Shown here: positions 33,653 through 37,474 of the stretch, piece by piece | How positions within the stretch are numbered: the first letter of the stretch is position 1 | Layout: the number at the start of each line of letters is the position of its first letter | Source of the DNA: JACZQZ01 sp046756945 | GTDB lineage: Bacteria; Pseudomonadota; Alphaproteobacteria; Rhodospirillales; 2-02-FULL-58-16 | Assembly (NCBI GenBank): GCA_046756945.1 | Contig: JBHHXI010000009.1 | Span: forward strand, 1-37,474 | Direction: 5' to 3' | Length of the DNA stretch: 37,474 bases | Notes under the pieces: generated by a model | Databases searched by the model: none | What the model was told of the DNA's origin: nothing | What the model saw: the letters and a program-made list of their open reading frames with translations, nothing else | Program-made: the position numbers and the translations under genes

Positions 33653-34832
33653 GGTCCGTCTTCGGGACGCTTCGGCCGCCGCCGCCACGGTCTTTCAGCC
33701 AATCGCAGACCAGCCGGGCGCTCGTCTTCTCTCCGTTCAGGTCCGGGCGCGCCGCGCCCGCCGGGGGTGCCTGGAAGGCGGCGTCGACCGCCGCGGCCAG
33801 GGTTTCCGGGGAAAGCCGGTCCTCGGTCACCACCCGGGCCAGGCCGCGTTCGGCCAGGCGCCGGGCGCGCAGGGATTGCTCGGTCTCGCCATGGGCCGCG
33901 TAGGGCACGACCACGGCCCGGGTTCCGGCGTGCAGGATATCCGCCACCGTGTTGTACCCCGCCTGCGAAATCGATACCGCGCAGGTGGCGAGCAGCGCCG
34001 GGAAGTCCCGCCGGTGCTTCTCCACGACAACGCCCGCGGGCGCCCGGGCGGCGAGCCCGGCCAACGCCCCGGCGCCCAGGTTGGGCCCCGCCAAGAGGCG
34101 CCACCGGGCGCCGCCGAGAGACGTCAGCCGGCGCGCATCCATGGCCGTGGCAAGCAGCGTTTCCCCCACCGCGCCGCCCCCCGCCGACACCACGACGTCG
34201 CCGCGGCCCGCCCGGCCGCGTCCGCCGGGCGGCGCCCCGCCGCCGGCGATGATGCCCGTGTAGTGCAGCTTGGCGGCAAATCGCCGGGCCTCGGGAAAGG
34301 ATTCCTCGAAGCGGACAAACGCGGGGTCGCCGTGGACCAGCACATGGTCGAAGGATGTCTCTATCCGCTCCGCCGTTTCCGCGATGCGCGCGGGATCGCG
34401 TTTGGCCTGCACGATGTCGCGCACCGAGCAGATGGTCAGGGGCCGGGGTGTCCCTTCGTTAGCGGCGGCCAACAGGGGCAGCAGCTCGAAACGCATCTGC
34501 CGGCGGCCGAAGGGGAAGGCCTCGATGATGAGCGCATCGTATCGCCGCCGCTGGAAAAGTTGGAGCAGGCGGTCGCGCCGGCATTCCTTCCAGGCGTCGT
34601 CGACGGGCCGGTCGTCGCCGCCGACGAGGTCGTGGAAGCCGCCGGCCCCGCTTTTCAGGGAGGGAAGCTGAATGACCCGCGCGCCGCCCGTGTCCAGGCC
34701 GAGGACGGGCATGCCGCCCGATATCATGTCGACGTCCAGGCCCCCGGCGGCCAACCCCCGGCACAGCAACGCCATGCGCTTGAGGTGCCCGATTCCCAGC
34801 AGGTGCTGGACATAGACGAAAACGCTGCTCAT
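33636..34832 (-). CDS. MurG/GT28-like glycosyltransferase
   Basis: This 398-residue GT-B fold protein has an N-terminal VQHLLGIGHLKRMALLCRGL and a C-terminal donor-binding half with SAGGGAVGETLL and SISQAGYNTVADILHAGTRA, continuing VVVPYAAHGETEQ. That is the GT28/MurG pattern of nucleotide-sugar binding. It is likely cytoplasmic or peripheral to the membrane. The start is the ATG giving MSSVFVYVQHLL; an ATG 11 codons earlier is unlikely. It is third in a three-gene minus-strand glycosyltransferase operon, 36 bases after the GT4 gene, and overlaps the convergent methyltransferase-like gene by 17 bases. Donor and acceptor are unknown; it is not murG itself, as no cell-division genes adjoin. Confidence 0.82.
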   Translation of the reverse strand: MSSVFVYVQHLLGIGHLKRMALLCRGLAAGGLDVDMISGGMPVLGLDTGGARVIQLPSLKSGAGGFHDLVGGDDRPVDDAWKECRRDRLLQLFQRRRYDALIIEAFPFGRRQMRFELLPLLAAANEGTPRPLTICSVRDIVQAKRDPARIAETAERIETSFDHVLVHGDPAFVRFEESFPEARRFAAKLHYTGIIAGGGAPPGGRGRAGRGDVVVSAGGGAVGETLLATAMDARRLTSLGGARWRLLAGPNLGAGALAGLAARAPAGVVVEKHRRDFPALLATCAVSISQAGYNTVADILHAGTRAVVVPYAAHGETEQSLRARRLAERGLARVVTEDRLSPETLAAAVDAAFQAPPAGAARPDLNGEKTSARLVCDWLKDRGGGGRSVPKTDPTGGR

Positions 34833-34868
34833 AGCCCTTTGTCTGCGGCCGGAACGGGGGCTCACCTC

Positions 34869-36098
34869 TCAGGCGGCGGTGGCGAACTTGGCGATGAGCT
34901 GGTCGATCCCGCGTTCGTGGGAGAACGCGGCGCGCAAGCGCCGGTGCCCGCTCCCGCCGAGGCGGGCGCGCAGCCCGGGGTCGGCGATCGACCGCCCGAG
35001 AGCATCGGCCAGGGCCGCTTCGTCGTCGGGGGCGACGAGGAGCCCGGTGACGCCGTCCTCGATCAGCTCGGGCGCCGCGGAAACCCAGGTCGACAGGCAG
35101 GCCAGCCCCTGGCTTTGCGCTTCCATCAGGACGTTTGCCAGGCCGTCCCGGTCCCCGTTTCCGGCGATGCGGCTGGGCAGGACGAACAGGTCGGCGGCGC
35201 GGTAATGGCGGATCACGGTGTCCTGGGTCTGCGGACCCAGCCAGGTGACGCGGCCGGAAAGCCCGCCCGCTTCGGCCTGCCGCTTGAGGGCGGGAAGCAG
35301 GGGGCCGCCGCCAATGTGCACCAGCCGCCAGTGCAGATCCCGGGGCAGGCGGGCCAGCGCCCCGAGGAGGACCCCGTAGCCTTTCTTTTCCACGGCCCGG
35401 CCGACCGACAGCACGACCACCGGGTCGTTCGCGGCGCCGCCGTCACGGGCCGGCCGGGTGAACCCGGGCGGCGGGAACCGGCCGAAGTCGAGGCCGTGGT
35501 AGGCAAGTTCGACCCGGTCGGGGACCGGCGCCAGGGCCGCCAGATGATCGCGCCCGACCGCCGTGCAGGTGATGAGCCACTGGAGGTCGGCCAGCTTCTC
35601 CGTTTTCTCCCACTCAGGAATGGTCCAGATATCCTTGGCATGGGCCGAACAGCTCCACGGCAGGCCGGTCAGGGCGCTGGCGTAGCGGGCGACCGATGCG
35701 GGGGCGTGCAGGAAATGGGCGTGCAGGCGCGTGACATGGGCCGGCAGCTCGTGGGCCAGCACCAGGGCCTGGCCGAAGCGCCGCACGCGATCGGGCGTCG
35801 GCTGCCGCCGCAGGTCGCGAAGCCATGTGCCGAGGGCGGCGCCGTAGCCGTGCCGCCGCCGCCCCGCCCGCCAGGCGCCGAGCACCCGGGCCGGCTCCCG
35901 CCACAGGTGTTCCGGCAGGTAATTGACCGGGGCGCGAATGCCCCGGTGCATGGGATGGCGATCCGTATCCGTCGGCCGGCGCAGGGAAAAGATAACGATG
36001 TGGAGCCCGCGCCGCTCGAGGGCCAGGATTTCCTGGGTGATGAAGGTCTCCGAGAGCCGCGGATAGCCCTTGAGCACAAAGGCGACGGTCGCGGACAC
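34869..36098 (-). CDS. GT4-family glycosyltransferase
   Basis: This 409-residue protein has a GTG start (VSATVAFVLKGYPRLSETFI) with AGGA eight bases upstream and 10 bases after the preceding gene. The GT4 donor half shows VVLSVGRAVEKKGYGVLLGAL and then GDRDGLANVLMEAQSQGLAC, the EX7E-type region, ending in APELIEDGVTGLLV. The YPRLSETFI beginning is typical of exopolysaccharide or lipopolysaccharide glycosyltransferases of the colanic-acid (WcaL-like) type. A longer ATG form would need 60 residues encoded within the neighbouring gene and is rejected. Confidence 0.9.
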   Translation of the reverse strand: MSATVAFVLKGYPRLSETFITQEILALERRGLHIVIFSLRRPTDTDRHPMHRGIRAPVNYLPEHLWREPARVLGAWRAGRRRHGYGAALGTWLRDLRRQPTPDRVRRFGQALVLAHELPAHVTRLHAHFLHAPASVARYASALTGLPWSCSAHAKDIWTIPEWEKTEKLADLQWLITCTAVGRDHLAALAPVPDRVELAYHGLDFGRFPPPGFTRPARDGGAANDPVVVLSVGRAVEKKGYGVLLGALARLPRDLHWRLVHIGGGPLLPALKRQAEAGGLSGRVTWLGPQTQDTVIRHYRAADLFVLPSRIAGNGDRDGLANVLMEAQSQGLACLSTWVSAAPELIEDGVTGLLVAPDDEAALADALGRSIADPGLRARLGGSGHRRLRAAFSHERGIDQLIAKFATAA

Positions 36099-36108
36099 CC
36101 GTGCCGTC

Positions 36109-37329
36109 CTACACCCGCCCCAATACCCGCCGGCGCGCCGGGGCGGTGCGCCGGGCGACGTGCCGTTGCAGCAAACCGCCGACCGTGGCAAGGCCGTCGA
36201 GCAGACCCGGCACCATGACGTCCGAGGGCAGGTTCTGGCGCGGCAGCCCCCGCAACGCCTCGGCCATGATCCGGGCATCGGTGTTCCCGTCCGGGTTCAA
36301 CAGCTTCACCAACCCCAGTTCCTGCGCCCGGGTGGCGCGCATGAGCTGTTCCTGTCTCGGCTTCAGGCGGGGCACGATCACGGCGCGTTTGTCGAAGGAC
36401 AGGATCTCACACATGGTGTTGTAGCCGCCCATGGCGACCACCCCGGTCGATTGCGCCATCAGGATTTCCATGTGGCTGTCGAAGGTGATCGCCTTGACCC
36501 TTTCCAGCCGGTTGGCGCGGTCCTCGAATCCGTTGCGCAACTCCGGGCGCATGAACGGGCCGAGGACGAGCAACGCCGCATGGGGCAGGTCGCCGTCGCT
36601 CTCGTAGGCGCGCAACACCCAATCCATCATCAGCGCGCCGTCGCCGCCGCCGCCCGCGGTGACAAGCACATAGGGCTCGTCCATGTGCACGACGGGGGAC
36701 ACCGAGCTCGCCTTGGGGACGGCGCGCCGCAGATAGCCGGTGTAGATCATTTTCCGCCGCACCGACGGCGGGACGTCCATGGCGGCCAGCGGATCCCAGA
36801 TTTGCGACAGCCCGTAGACCCAGATCTCGTCGTACATGTCGGCCAGCACCGGGACCATGTTGCGGGCGTCCCATTCCCGGCTCAGCAACGCCGGCTCGTC
36901 CATGATGTCGCGCAGGCCGAGGACGAGCGTCGTCCCCCGCGCCTTCAGCATGGTCAGGGTGTCCCGGACCTCCTCTTTCAGGCCGAGGGGTTCCTTGTCG
37001 ACGAGGAACAGGTCGGGCGCGAACGTTTCCGCCGTGTGACGGATGATCGACGCGCGAATGGCCAGGGTCTCCTTGAGGTCGATGTGCAGGCCGAGGGACG
37101 TGTATTCGCCGCTGTACAGCTTGATGACGCCGGGGATGCGCACGAAATCGACCCGGGCGCGGAAATCGAAGCTGCCGATGATCGGCGATCCCGACAGGAT
37201 GAGGACGGACAAGCCCTTGAATTGCTGGACGAGGGAATGGGCGATGGCCTGGCAGCGGCGCAGGTGGCCCAGGCCAAACGTGTCGTGGCTGTAGATCAGC
37301 AGACGCGCGTTGTGCAGACGATTAGGCAT
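36109..37329 (-). CDS. MurG/GT28-like glycosyltransferase, first gene of the trio
   Basis: This 406-residue GT-B protein starts MPNRLHNARLLIYSHDTFGL and continues GHLRRCQAIAHSL, the N-terminal signature shared with the third gene of the trio. The C-terminal half has VLVTAGGGGDGALMMDWVLR and VVAMGGYNTMCEILSFDKRA, followed by VIVPRLKPRQEQLMRA, the donor-binding region. The two relatives are probably ancient paralogues flanking a GT4 gene. Together they may build a short glycan or glycolipid, but no flippase, polymerase or sugar-nucleotide gene lies within the window. Confidence 0.85.
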   Translation of the reverse strand: MPNRLHNARLLIYSHDTFGLGHLRRCQAIAHSLVQQFKGLSVLILSGSPIIGSFDFRARVDFVRIPGVIKLYSGEYTSLGLHIDLKETLAIRASIIRHTAETFAPDLFLVDKEPLGLKEEVRDTLTMLKARGTTLVLGLRDIMDEPALLSREWDARNMVPVLADMYDEIWVYGLSQIWDPLAAMDVPPSVRRKMIYTGYLRRAVPKASSVSPVVHMDEPYVLVTAGGGGDGALMMDWVLRAYESDGDLPHAALLVLGPFMRPELRNGFEDRANRLERVKAITFDSHMEILMAQSTGVVAMGGYNTMCEILSFDKRAVIVPRLKPRQEQLMRATRAQELGLVKLLNPDGNTDARIMAEALRGLPRQNLPSDVMVPGLLDGLATVGGLLQRHVARRTAPARRRVLGRV

Positions 37330-37474
37330 TGCCCGTCACTGTATATTCGAATTTGGGATTTCGCGCAGGCCGCGGAGTCTTCGTGCCCCGCATAGGCCAA
37401 CCGGCGTATTCCTCCCCACACAGACTATGCCATAGGCCCGAGGGGGCCGGAAGCATTGATGTTCACCGCCCCCC
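37330..37474. other. right-edge region upstream of the glycosyltransferase operon
   Basis: No gene was seen. It should contain the promoter of the minus-strand glycosyltransferases. An AT-richer stretch (AATTCGAATATACAG on the minus strand) lies just before the first start codon, but no convincing -35/-10 pair was found. The window ends here. Confidence 0.4.

Noticed and set aside
33876..36218. 780-codon plus-strand frame across the glycosyltransferases
   Set aside because: Spans a gene boundary on the other strand and is Gly/Arg/His/Pro-rich; shadow frame.

Overview
This window is GC-rich DNA from an alphaproteobacterium, most likely a free-living or aquatic Rhodospirillales-type organism. 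That placement is inferred from the gene families, GC-rich codon use and gene context (TypA, MaeB, a four-gene pyruvate:ferredoxin oxidoreductase with a GltD-ferredoxin fusion, and a Liv-type uptake operon carrying CoA ligases). No rRNA or tRNA gene, CRISPR array, transposase or prophage gene was seen.

Layout. 225-8601 (minus strand) is one compact operon: AMP-forming acyl-CoA ligase, LivG, LivH, LivM, periplasmic binding protein, LivF and a PaaK-like CoA ligase. It reads as import of a small carboxylic or amphipathic acid followed by CoA activation. 8602-9065 holds a probable promoter, a 29-codon leader reading frame that overlaps the ligase start, and a 41-codon remnant of a beta-keto acid cleavage enzyme. 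Next come an atypical short-chain dehydrogenase and a peroxiredoxin (both minus). An AT-rich divergent spacer at about 10573-10660 leads to an orphan flagellin-like gene and then typA (both plus). A TauD-type dioxygenase (minus) faces typA.

14719-19217 (minus) is a four-gene, overlapping 2-oxoacid (pyruvate):ferredoxin oxidoreductase operon. It is preceded by a near-perfect FNR/Anr-type box placed exactly where a class II activator should sit. Upstream lie maeB (malic enzyme) and a secreted alpha/beta hydrolase. Together these suggest malate to pyruvate to acetyl-CoA plus low-potential electrons when oxygen is scarce.

22628-28715 (plus) is a run of mostly independent genes: glycerophosphodiesterase, a mercuric-reductase-like flavoprotein, an orphan FliN with an acidic repetitive N-terminus, a VOC protein, a TPR/O-GlcNAc-transferase-like protein and a class II glutamine amidotransferase. 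A beta-carbonic anhydrase on the minus strand has no ordinary start codon for its conserved N-terminus.

29803-33652 (plus) is the most unusual part. A 1025-residue protein has an ABC-exporter membrane domain, a nucleotide-binding domain in which every catalytic motif is lost and a long insertion is present, and an apparently intact cyclic-nucleotide-binding domain. A methyltransferase-like gene follows. The window ends with three co-directional glycosyltransferases (33636-37329, minus), two of them MurG/GT28-like and one GT4-like.
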